A stretch of 15,005 nt of DNA, taken from an uncultured Kiritimatiellota bacterium. Its GTDB lineage: Bacteria > Verrucomicrobiota > Kiritimatiellia > RFP12 > UBA1067. This document shows positions 8,292-14,376 of the stretch, piece by piece; position 1 is the first letter of the stretch; each line of letters starts with the position of its first letter. Location: assembly GCA_934654805.1 (NCBI GenBank), contig CAKUGW010000078.1, positions 1-15,005 on the forward strand. Direction: 5' to 3'. The notes below the pieces were generated by a model, which was given only the letters and a program-made list of their open reading frames with translations, was not told the DNA's origin and ran no database searches. Position numbers and translations under genes: made by a program.

Positions 8292-10331
8292 TCAGCGGAC
8301 GCGAAGGGTGATTGTTCCCGTTGCGCCCTTGCCGGGCTGTGAGGTGATCGAAAATGTTCCGTTGGCCTTGGCGAGTCGGCTGGCGATGTTGTCGAGGCCG
8401 AAGTGTCCCTCGTCCGAACAGGGGCGGATCGTCGGGTCGAATCCGCGTCCGTCGTCCGTGACGGTGAACGTCAGGACGCCGTCGGCGGCTGTCCCGGCGA
8501 TTCGGACGTGCGAGGCCTGTCCGTGCCGGAAGGCGTTGACCGTCAGCTCACGGATGGCGCAGAGGATGGCGTGGGCCGTGGCATCGCAGACGGCCGCGCG
8601 CGAGATGTCGATGCGGACGGTGACCTGTGTCAGGTCGACGACCTGAGAAAGGGCCTTGCGGACGGCTCCGTCGAACGTGGGTTCCGACAGCGCGTCGATG
8701 CGCAGATCCCAGATGCAGCGCCGAAGTTCCGCACGGCACGAGTTCAGCATCGTGGAGGCGACGCCAAGTTGCCGCAGGATTCCCGAAGGGCCGGATGCGT
8801 GCGCGTGGCCCGCCGCGAGCAGTCGATAGGAGATGGCGGTCAGGTTCTGCGCAAGCCAGTCATGGAGTTCGGCGGCGATGCGGGTTCGCTCCTCGATGCG
8901 CAGACGGGATTTTGCGCGCGAGACGGAGCTGCGCCAGCAGAAGATGGCGACGACCGCGGCCAGTAGCCCGGCCGCCGTGCCGACCAGTCGACGGGGCGTC
9001 CAGAAAGGCGGATACGCGAGAATGCGGACGTCGTCTGCCGTGCGCGGAACGAGCGTGAAGCCACGGATTTGCGGAAAGGCCCGGTTCGGCTGCCAGGCGT
9101 CGGCGTCCATGCGGCAGATCCCGGCGACCGACAGCCTGCTGCCGCGTGGAATCGCCGACAGGTCTTTCAGGGTGGCGTGGACGCAGACGGGCACGATGCG
9201 TCCGTCGCAGTCGAGGTTGATGTTCGGAAAGTCCTCTGTCGGGACAAAACGGGCAATGCCGCACAGCCGAACGGCCTGTCCGTGAAAGCGTGGCTCGAAA
9301 TGGCCGGCGCCATCTCGGACAGCGAGGATGGATTCGGCGGAGACGTTGCGGGGCGCGTCGTCGAAGTCCTGCGGAACGCCGTCCAGCGTCTTGACCCGGG
9401 CGGAGGTGAAGTTAATGTGGTAGAGGTCGGTTTCCGGGGTTCCGACGACGCAGACGGCGGAGCCGGGCTTCGGAAGTCGTTCGCCGGCGATGAGCTTCAC
9501 GTCCAGGACGTTTTCCTCCTCGCTGCGGAGCAGGATCTCGTCCTTCAGGACGGCGAGAACGCGTCCGCGCACGGTGCGTTGTCCGAGCCGGGCGACTTCT
9601 TCGGGCGTCATCAGGCGTGGGTTTCCGAGTGGCGGGGCTGCGAAGGGGTCGCTTGGCGCCGGCTTGAGGACGCGGATCGCGTCGCGCGAGTCAGCCGTCA
9701 GCACAGATCCGAGAAAACGGCGTCGCCCGGAACTCCTTGCTGTGCAGATGCCGGTGACGGCGATCCGGGCGTTGAGCAGATGAGAGAGTCCGACATCGGT
9801 TTCCGGGCCGACGGCGACGGGCAGCTGCCATCCGCTTGCGCTGAGAACGAGAAAGCGCCACTGTGGATCGACCTCGTCGTTGCAGACGTCGATGACGCGT
9901 CCTTCCGTGCGGACGCGTCGGCATTCGAACCGCCCTGAACGGAGGTCTTCGAGGCTCGCGGCGACGGGCGCGGGAACCTTGCCCTTGGCCACGGCCGTCC
10001 AGTTGGTGGCGCGGAGGACGGGAACCTTGTCGAACCGGTCAATCTTGGTGTGTCCGCGTATGACGACGATTGCGCCGACCGGAGGCGGATTCGTCGGCGT
10101 GTGCATGAGGCAGTTGCCGTCGGGCGTCTCCAGGACAAAGGTGCTCGTGCCGGAGGAGATGACGAGCCCGGACAGGCGAAAGGGGGTGTGCCGCCCGAAA
10201 TCGCTTTCCGAAAGCGCCTTGACTTGGGCGACGGACGTGAACGCGGCGGCGGGCGCATCGACCGAATCGGCATCGGCGGACGGCGCGATGATCGCGAGGA
10301 TGCCAAGGGTTGTCAGGGCGATCAGGGACAT
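8292..10331 (-). CDS. Membrane sensor histidine kinase with four OB-fold-like extracytoplasmic repeats
   Basis: The 679-aa protein starts with an uncharged hydrophobic stretch (residues 2-21) that may be a signal peptide or anchor. A long extracytoplasmic region (about 30-440) follows, built of four similar units at about 50-112, 137-223, 250-318 and 351-438. Each unit has a G-x-V/A strand, a hydrophobic-D/E-G turn and a V-x-V-x-G closing strand, as in OB folds. A membrane helix spans 446-466. The kinase core is NarL-type: E-R-T-R-I-A-A-E-L-H490-D in the HisKA_3 region, an N-box with R595-E-L-T-V-N-A-F, and ATP-lid glycines D627-G-R-G and H643-F-G-L-D-N. H490 is the expected phosphorylation site. 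It partners the response regulator encoded 7 bp downstream. Verrucomicrobial kinases with repeated beta-rich sensor regions of this style are common, but the ligand is unknown. Confidence 0.9.
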   Translation of the reverse strand: MSLIALTTLGILAIIAPSADADSVDAPAAAFTSVAQVKALSESDFGRHTPFRLSGLVISSGTSTFVLETPDGNCLMHTPTNPPPVGAIVVIRGHTKIDRFDKVPVLRATNWTAVAKGKVPAPVAASLEDLRSGRFECRRVRTEGRVIDVCNDEVDPQWRFLVLSASGWQLPVAVGPETDVGLSHLLNARIAVTGICTARSSGRRRFLGSVLTADSRDAIRVLKPAPSDPFAAPPLGNPRLMTPEEVARLGQRTVRGRVLAVLKDEILLRSEEENVLDVKLIAGERLPKPGSAVCVVGTPETDLYHINFTSARVKTLDGVPQDFDDAPRNVSAESILAVRDGAGHFEPRFHGQAVRLCGIARFVPTEDFPNINLDCDGRIVPVCVHATLKDLSAIPRGSRLSVAGICRMDADAWQPNRAFPQIRGFTLVPRTADDVRILAYPPFWTPRRLVGTAAGLLAAVVAIFCWRSSVSRAKSRLRIEERTRIAAELHDWLAQNLTAISYRLLAAGHAHASGPSGILRQLGVASTMLNSCRAELRRCIWDLRIDALSEPTFDGAVRKALSQVVDLTQVTVRIDISRAAVCDATAHAILCAIRELTVNAFRHGQASHVRIAGTAADGVLTFTVTDDGRGFDPTIRPCSDEGHFGLDNIASRLAKANGTFSITSQPGKGATGTITLRVR

Positions 10332-10340
10332 GACCTTGAC

Positions 10341-10349
10341 ATTATATCA
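10341..10349 (-). promoter_or_regulatory. Extended -10 promoter of the two-component operon
   Basis: The minus strand reads TGATATAAT here, a perfect -10 hexamer with a TGN extension. Only 9 bases separate the hexamer from the kinase ATG at 10331, so the transcript would start about 3 bases before the ATG and carry no ribosome binding site. A TTGCAC lies 13 bases further upstream (10360-10365), too close for a normal -35 box. The start site is inferred from spacing only. Confidence 0.65.
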
Positions 10350-10378
10350 CTTTTCCGCCGTGCAAGGGCGCCGAGGCG

Positions 10379-10398
10379 ACACACCCATTTGGGCGTGT
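10379..10398. promoter_or_regulatory. Dyad upstream of the two-component promoter, possible operator
   Basis: A near-perfect inverted repeat, ACACACCC-ATTT-GGGCGTGT, has 8-nt arms with one mismatch (A10383 opposite C10394). It sits roughly 45-65 bases upstream of the inferred start of the kinase transcript, a position typical of activator sites. Binding by the cognate LuxR-type regulator is a guess; it could also be a chance hairpin left near the insertion sequence. Confidence 0.3.
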
Positions 10399-10419
10399 GG
10401 ACAAACGCGCGGTTCTCAT

Positions 10420-10438
10420 CCCGAGTTTGCCAGTTGAA
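10420..10438. repeat. IS terminal inverted repeat, transposase 3' side
   Basis: CCCGAGTTTGCCAGTTGAA here is the exact reverse complement of 12485-12503. Nineteen of nineteen bases match over 2 kb of separation and the pair encloses the transposase, which identifies the IS end. Confidence 0.92.
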
Positions 10439-10462
10439 AATTCGAAAATCGCGTTTCCGCCC

Positions 10463-10493
10463 AAGCCCGCGTGCGTTTTTCGCTTGCGGGCTT
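10463..10493. terminator. Strong hairpin after the transposase, possible terminator
   Basis: AAGCCCGC (10463-10470) pairs perfectly with GCGGGCTT (10486-10493). Inside it, GCG and CGC around a T-rich loop can extend the stem. It starts 22 bases after the transposase stop codon and lies inside the IS end. Neither side has an immediate T-run (a TTTTC follows only some 13 bases later in transposase direction), so factor-independent termination is uncertain; it may instead be a structural or regulatory hairpin. Confidence 0.4.
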
Positions 10494-10515
10494 CATAATC
10501 TTTAGTGTATACAGT

Positions 10516-12339
10516 TCAGAACGGGTCGATGGCTGATTTCACCTCGCGAAGGTCTCCTTTCGTGTATATCTTTGCCGGGACGTCAATTCCGAACGCCTTG
10601 AATAGCGTCACGATGTCACCGTCCGAGGCGTTCAGCATCTGGTAGTAGTCGCCCGGAAGCTCCGTAACCTGCCATTCGCGCAGGGCGTTGGCGAGCCGTG
10701 CGCCGGGCAGGCCGTATGTCCAGTCCAGTTCCTCGCCGGACTCCGGGCCGAGGACCGCCTTCGTCTTGCGCTGGATGAGCCGCATCATCGTCAGCGCGAT
10801 GAAGCAGATCATGAGGTGCGCCTCGATGTGCTCGCGCGTCCGCACGTAGACGGGCCTGGTCTCGAGCGTCGACTTCATCTCGCGGAACTGGTCCTCGATC
10901 TGCGTGAGGCCGTGGTACTTGTCGATGACCTCGCGGTCGGGCATGTCGAGCTCGGACGTGACGATCTGGCAATAGCCGAAGAGCTCGTTGAACTCGCCGA
11001 GCTTCTCGTCGTCGATCATCGCCGCGAGCTTCGTGCCGTCAAGGACGTTCCCGGTCTTCCGGTCGAGGACGTCCTTCCTGAGGAACCGCCGCAGGCTCTG
11101 GCTTTGCGCCGCCGTGATCCTGAAGCCGCCCGGATTTGCCTTGAGCTTCTCGACGAACGAGAGGAAGGACGCGTTCTCGTGCAGCTCGCGCTCGTAGAAG
11201 TGCCTGCTCCAGTAGACGACGACCTTTTCCTTGAAGATGCGCTTCTTCCCGTACGGAAGGGCGGCCGTGCGGTTCACGATCCGGGACTTGCAGCGGAACT
11301 TCTCGTCGGAGAAGTCGTAGCCCTCCGGGCTGACCGCCCACGCGATCTCCCGCTTCGTGCTCTTCCTGAGGCTTTTCGCGACGATGTAGCCGTTGCCGGC
11401 GTCGGTGACGTGGCACATGTTCGTCCCCGAGTACATGCCGCGGTCCGCGACGAGGACGAAGCGCTTCAGTCCGAGCGAGTCGACCGTCTTCTCCATCGCG
11501 GGCCTGAACGTGTGGTGGTCGAGGGTGTTGCCGGGGAACATGCCGAACGAGATCGGAATCCCCTCGTCGTCAAGGAAAAGCCCGAGCTGGACGATGGGCT
11601 GCCTGCGGTTCTCCTTGCTCACGCCCATCTTGCGAAGGCCTTTCTCGATGACGTTGCCGTCCGCGTCCGTCGTGTCGGGGTCCGGTCGCGGGGTCTCGAA
11701 GAAGAAGTTCGTCACGTCGTAGAAGACGACCTTCGAGCTGCGTCCCGTTCCGCGCGTCACGCAGGTGTTCATGCGCTGGACTATCTGCTTCGCATGCCTC
11801 TGGATGACGTCGAGCGCGTCGTAGACGTTGTCGTCGTTCGTGCTGGAGACCAGGGGCCGGTAGTGCCTGTCGTTCTGGCTCATCGTCGCGGACTTCGATG
11901 CGGGATCGAGCAGACGCCCGTACGTCAGGAGCCGGACGATCCCCGTGAGGTCGTATCCGATCTTCGACGAGAACTTGACGCTGGCGAAGAGCCCGTCGAG
12001 CCCGAGGGCGTTGAACACCGGGTCGAGGATCGTCGCCGCCATGCGCCTGGGCTTGCCGAGGCACGTCGGGTCTCCCGTGCTGAAAGTGACGGTGACCTTG
12101 CCTTTCGCGGCACCGTCGACATAGGGCTCCAGTTCCTTGATGAGAGGTCTGCCCGCCCTGTACGATTCCCGCAGCCGACGCAGGTAGTCCGGCTTGCCGT
12201 CGTCGTGCCGTGACATCGGCCCGAGGCTCAGCACGACCTTGCGGCGCTGAACGACACGTCCTCCGACTTTCTTCAGCCCGAGAGACGCCGTCAGTCTGAG
12301 GTACGCAATGCCGTGGTTGATGACCCGTTCGATCGTCAT
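10516..12339 (-). CDS. IS1634-family DDE transposase (IS4-like superfamily)
   Basis: The 607-aa protein catalyses cut-and-paste style movement of the surrounding element. The catalytic triad is visible: D208 in V-V-F-Y-D-V-T-N-F-F-F-E, D299 in V-L-V-A-D-R-G-M-Y, and E482 in the Y-x2-L-x3-E-x6-K pattern (Y475, E482, K489). That is the IS4-type YREK signature with its Arg replaced by Leu. Length fits the long IS1634 branch, in which a beta-strand-rich insertion separates the second Asp from the Glu. ATG 12339 is supported by AAGGAG about six bases upstream on the minus strand and by an extended -10 box at 12380-12388. No frameshift or stop interrupts it, so the element looks potentially active. 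Confidence 0.95.
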   Translation of the reverse strand: MTIERVINHGIAYLRLTASLGLKKVGGRVVQRRKVVLSLGPMSRHDDGKPDYLRRLRESYRAGRPLIKELEPYVDGAAKGKVTVTFSTGDPTCLGKPRRMAATILDPVFNALGLDGLFASVKFSSKIGYDLTGIVRLLTYGRLLDPASKSATMSQNDRHYRPLVSSTNDDNVYDALDVIQRHAKQIVQRMNTCVTRGTGRSSKVVFYDVTNFFFETPRPDPDTTDADGNVIEKGLRKMGVSKENRRQPIVQLGLFLDDEGIPISFGMFPGNTLDHHTFRPAMEKTVDSLGLKRFVLVADRGMYSGTNMCHVTDAGNGYIVAKSLRKSTKREIAWAVSPEGYDFSDEKFRCKSRIVNRTAALPYGKKRIFKEKVVVYWSRHFYERELHENASFLSFVEKLKANPGGFRITAAQSQSLRRFLRKDVLDRKTGNVLDGTKLAAMIDDEKLGEFNELFGYCQIVTSELDMPDREVIDKYHGLTQIEDQFREMKSTLETRPVYVRTREHIEAHLMICFIALTMMRLIQRKTKAVLGPESGEELDWTYGLPGARLANALREWQVTELPGDYYQMLNASDGDIVTLFKAFGIDVPAKIYTKGDLREVKSAIDPF

Positions 12340-12379
12340 AGGCTGCTCCTTGTTTTAATCGCTATGTGGATATGTGAAT

Positions 12380-12388
12380 ATTATATCA
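12380..12388 (-). promoter_or_regulatory. Extended -10 promoter of the transposase gene
   Basis: The minus strand reads TGATATAAT, identical over nine bases to the box in front of the sensor kinase. The hexamer ends 40 bases before the transposase ATG, leaving an inferred leader of about 33 nt that includes the AAGGAG ribosome binding site. No convincing -35 hexamer lies at the usual distance. Confidence 0.65.
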
Positions 12389-12419
12389 TGTCTGGCGTCA
12401 GATGTGGCACGCAAATGAT

Positions 12420-12452
12420 AAAAAATCCGTCGGACGCAACAGTCCGGCGGAT
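12420..12452 (-). terminator. Inward-facing terminator-like hairpin at the upstream IS end
   Basis: ATCCGTCGGAC (12425-12435) and GTCCGGCGGAT (12442-12452) form an 11-bp stem around a GCAACA loop with one imperfect pair (C opposite A in the minus-strand RNA). In minus-strand direction the stem runs into a run of six Ts (12425-12420). The plus direction has no T-run. It would stop transcripts entering the IS from the toxin-antitoxin side before they reach the transposase promoter. Confidence 0.55.
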
Positions 12453-12484
12453 TATGAAGGAAAACGATGTAGCGCAGTCAGCTA

Positions 12485-12503
12485 TTCAACTGGCAAACTC
12501 GGG
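12485..12503. repeat. IS terminal inverted repeat, transposase 5' side
   Basis: TTCAACTGGCAAACTCGGG is the exact reverse complement of 10420-10438. It marks the end of the element next to the toxin-antitoxin promoter. Confidence 0.92.
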
Positions 12504-12542
12504 TTGAGCAATGAGTGGCGATTGCGGCAACAGAAGGGGTTA

Positions 12543-12551
12543 TGCTATAAT
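12543..12551 (+). promoter_or_regulatory. Extended -10 promoter of the toxin-antitoxin operon
   Basis: TGCTATAAT is followed 22 bases later by the antitoxin ATG, and a full AAGGAGGT ribosome binding site lies at 12561-12568. A TTGCGG at 12522-12527, 18 bases upstream of the hexamer, could serve as the -35 box; it is only 19 bases beyond the IS end. Confidence 0.7.
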
Positions 12552-12573
12552 ACGTGGCAAAAGGAGGTATTAG

Positions 12574-12822
12574 ATGAGCATTCAGATTGAGTTGCCTCCT
12601 GCCATGGCGCAGGAAGCGCAAGGATATGCGACGATTCAGGGGACAACCCTTGAACAGATGTTCTTGGACTACCTTGCAACCGAGTTGGCGCGCAAGCGAA
12701 AAGCGGATGCCGTCTTGTCGAGGTTGGATGCATTGGCGAAGCGGACGGGCGGGCGTTTGCGCGGCAAGGCCTACACGTTCAGTCGTGCGGACGCATACGA
12801 GCCGGAGACGTCTTGCTCATGA
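12574..12822 (+). CDS. Putative antitoxin of a PIN-domain toxin-antitoxin pair
   Basis: The 82-aa protein opens with a short strand (M-S-I-Q-I-E-L-P) followed by helices containing T24-L-E-Q-M-F-L-D-Y-L, an arrangement like ribbon-helix-helix DNA-binding antitoxins. The middle is rich in Lys and Arg (A39-R-K-R-K) and the C-terminus is likely to wrap the toxin. The start is decided by a perfect AAGGAGGT five bases upstream. Its stop overlaps the toxin start as ATGA (12819-12822), which couples translation and keeps toxin synthesis tied to antitoxin. Antitoxins of this type normally repress their own promoter, here the TGCTATAAT box. I do not recognise a named family; the role rests mainly on size and partner. 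Confidence 0.72.
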   Translation: MSIQIELPPAMAQEAQGYATIQGTTLEQMFLDYLATELARKRKADAVLSRLDALAKRTGGRLRGKAYTFSRADAYEPETSCS

Positions 12823-13229
12823 AGTTCCTTGACACCAATGTCTTTGTCTACCTTGTCGACGATCGGGATCCTTCCAAGCAAGGGCGCGCCCGTTCTATCA
12901 TTGCAGAGGCTTTGGGCAATCCTCAATATTTGATCTCCGGGCAAGTGCTGAATGAGTTCGCCAATGTTGCGATGAAGAAGTTGGCCTTGACCGAGGAAGA
13001 GGTTCTTGCCTACATCACCGAGTTCCGTTGCATTAAGACAGTTGAGACAAGATCCTGTCTGACAGATCGCGCGCTGGGAGTCAAAAAGGAATATGGGTTG
13101 CAGTTCTATGATTCACTCGTGTTGGCTACGGCAGAAGCCTATGAATGTGACGAGCTGCTGACCGAAGACCTGAACGAGGAACAAGTTTACGGCGGTGTTC
13201 GTGTCGTCAACCCGTTTAGGGACAGGTAA
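12819..13229 (+). CDS. vapC: VapC-like PIN-domain ribonuclease toxin
   Basis: The 136-aa product is a complete PIN domain. The metal-binding acidic residues are visible as D5 in F-L-D-T-N-V, E46 in V-L-N-E-F, D98 in F-Y-D-S-L-V-L-A-T-A, and E116/D117 in L-L-T-E-D-L. PIN toxins of the VapC type cleave RNA, often initiator tRNA or rRNA, in a Mg-dependent way and arrest growth until bound by the antitoxin. ATG 12819 is preferred over the in-frame TTG at 12813 because it forms the ATGA overlap with the antitoxin gene; no independent ribosome binding site is at the right distance. No key residue is missing, so it should be active. Confidence 0.9.
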   Translation: MKFLDTNVFVYLVDDRDPSKQGRARSIIAEALGNPQYLISGQVLNEFANVAMKKLALTEEEVLAYITEFRCIKTVETRSCLTDRALGVKKEYGLQFYDSLVLATAEAYECDELLTEDLNEEQVYGGVRVVNPFRDR

Positions 13230-13445
13230 GGAAATTTCTTAACGCACAGGGCCACAAAGGCTTCTGGCGTGAAGTCCGCTCTCCGCGCATCCCATTCTCC
13301 TCAATCTCCGTGTTAAGCGACAGCAACGTCTCTTTCATGTGAAAGCGATTCGCGCTGCTTCTCGCGCAGAGTAGCAGAGGCCGCAGAGTTTTCATGTGTT
13401 GACTGACTGAGCACATGGTTGCGAAGCGGCGGCGCAAGTCGCCCG

Positions 13446-13468
13446 TGGCCCGTCGGGCCGACGGGCCA
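13446..13468. repeat. Perfect GC-rich hairpin
   Basis: TGGCCCGTC and GACGGGCCA form a perfect 9-bp stem around GGGCC. No T-run follows on either strand, so a factor-independent terminator is not supported. It lies 217 bases after the toxin gene and could be part of a dispersed repeat. Confidence 0.6.
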
Positions 13469-13560
13469 AATCACGGCGTCTCTCGCGCAGACGGTTATGA
13501 AATTAGGCGTAAAGTGAGATAAATTTTAGTGACAGAATGAGGTCTTGCGCGAGGTGGAAA

Positions 13561-13569
13561 TGCTATACT
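13561..13569 (+). promoter_or_regulatory. Extended -10 promoter of the AroD-like/MFS operon
   Basis: TGCTATACT ends 9 bases before the ATG at 13579, the same spacing as at the sensor kinase. A TTGCGC sits 13 bases upstream of the hexamer (13545-13550). No ribosome binding site is present, so a leaderless or near-leaderless transcript is inferred. Confidence 0.6.
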
Positions 13570-13578
13570 AACCGCCAC

Positions 13579-14376
13579 ATGAAAGAAAGGTCGTTTTTGT
13601 CTTGCCCCTGTGGCGCCGTCTCGCTCCTGTGCCGTCCGGCCTCGGTCGACGAGGCCGTCGCGCTGGCGCGGACGGCTCTGGACGCCGGCGCGGACGGCGT
13701 GACGGTTGAGCTCAACCGCTTCCCCGTCGCCGCGCGGACGCGCGCGAACTTCCGCGAGATCGTCTCGTCCGTGCCGCTGCCGTTCATGTTCACGGACTAC
13801 CGGGAGGACGAGTTCCTGGGCGCGGACGACGCGGCGCGCATGGCCTCGCTCCTGACGGCGGCGGAGGCGGGTGCGGAGTTCGTGGACGTCATGGCCGACC
13901 TGTACTGCCCCTCGCCCCTGCAGATCGCGACGGACGAGGCGGCCGTCGCCCGTCAGCGGCAGGCGATCGGCGAAATCCACCGCCTGGGCGCGAAGGCGAT
14001 CATGTCCTCGCACATCCTCGACCGTGCGCGCACGGCGGACGAGATCGTCGCGCAGCTGCAGGCAGAAGCGTCGCGCGGCGCGGATGCCGTCAAGCTCGTC
14101 ACGATGATGGACACGCCCGAGGCGTTCGTCGAGGGCGTGCGGGCGATGACGCGGCTGCGCGCGGAGATGAAGACGCCGTGGGTGTTCCTCGCCGGCGGAA
14201 GGTATGGCCGGATGCAGCGTTTCCTGGGCCCGCACTTCGGCTGCGCCGTGGAGTTCGCCGTCCACGACTACATTGCCGGGACGCCCTACAACCAGCCGAC
14301 GATCCGCAATTTCAAGAAGGCCGCCGCCGCCATCGCGTGGCAGATGCCGGACGACGAAGGGCAGGGGCGCGCATGA
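13579..14376 (+). CDS. Divergent type I 3-dehydroquinate dehydratase-like protein
   Basis: The 265-aa protein matches the type I dehydroquinase barrel in length and motif order. Compared with E. coli AroD, it keeps E44 (E46), E78 (probably E86), H145 in S-S-H (H143), the Schiff-base lysine K172 in A-V-K-L-V (K170), R214 in R-M-Q-R-F (R213) and Q239 in T-P-Y-N-Q (Q236). It lacks the active-site arginines R48 and R82, which align with N46 and Y74. Class I enzymes dehydrate 3-dehydroquinate through a lysine imine; here the imine chemistry is likely retained but the substrate may differ. ATG 13579 is chosen over the in-frame ATG at 13537 because the promoter box lies between them and the dehydratase homology starts after 13579. 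Its last bases overlap the transporter start (ATGA), so the two gene products probably act together. Ordinary shikimate-pathway function remains possible. Confidence 0.75.
   Translation: MKERSFLSCPCGAVSLLCRPASVDEAVALARTALDAGADGVTVELNRFPVAARTRANFREIVSSVPLPFMFTDYREDEFLGADDAARMASLLTAAEAGAEFVDVMADLYCPSPLQIATDEAAVARQRQAIGEIHRLGAKAIMSSHILDRARTADEIVAQLQAEASRGADAVKLVTMMDTPEAFVEGVRAMTRLRAEMKTPWVFLAGGRYGRMQRFLGPHFGCAVEFAVHDYIAGTPYNQPTIRNFKKAAAAIAWQMPDDEGQGRA

Larger units (their letters stand above)
10420..12503 (-). mobile_element. Complete IS1634-family insertion sequence
   Basis: A single transposase gene fills an element of 2084 bp bounded by perfect 19-bp inverted repeats (10420-10438 and 12485-12503). 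The similarity continues outward for five more bases with one mismatch (CTCA-T versus CTCA-A), so the true ends may be 10415 and 12508. Using either pair of ends I see no target-site duplication: the flanks are CTCAT/TTGAG for the short version and GCGGTT/CAATGA for the long one. Internally, in transposase direction, the order is end, hairpin with T-run, promoter, ribosome binding site, transposase, hairpin, end. It occupies the gap between two divergent operons, 74 bp from the kinase -10 box and 43 bp from the antitoxin -10 box, and interrupts no gene. Confidence 0.88.
13230..13578. other. Gene-free 349-bp stretch with degenerate repeats and dyads
   Basis: I find no convincing gene here. The stretch holds an 11-bp direct repeat TCTCGCGCAGA (13360-13370 and 13481-13491) and three CAGAG cores 8-9 bases apart (13367, 13375, 13384). 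TTTCATGTG occurs twice (13333-13341 and 13390-13398), the second copy starting an inverted pair CATGTG/CACATG (13393-13398, 13412-13417). A GC-rich hairpin lies at 13446-13468. The last 80 bases become AT-rich and carry the promoter of the next gene. It resembles decayed dispersed intergenic repeats. Confidence 0.6.

Noticed and set aside
10816..12213. 465-codon open frame on the plus strand opposite the transposase
   Set aside because: The minus strand carries a transposase with a full DDE triad; the plus-strand product is Val/Leu/Asp/Arg-rich and featureless.
12313..12590. Small plus-strand open frames of 62-64 codons across the IS end
   Set aside because: They span the transposase start, terminator-like hairpin and inverted repeat, have no ribosome binding site and no recognisable product.
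13216..13491. CRISPR array suggested by the short repeats in the gene-free stretch
   Set aside because: The repeats are 5-11 bases long, irregularly spaced and not separated by uniform spacers.
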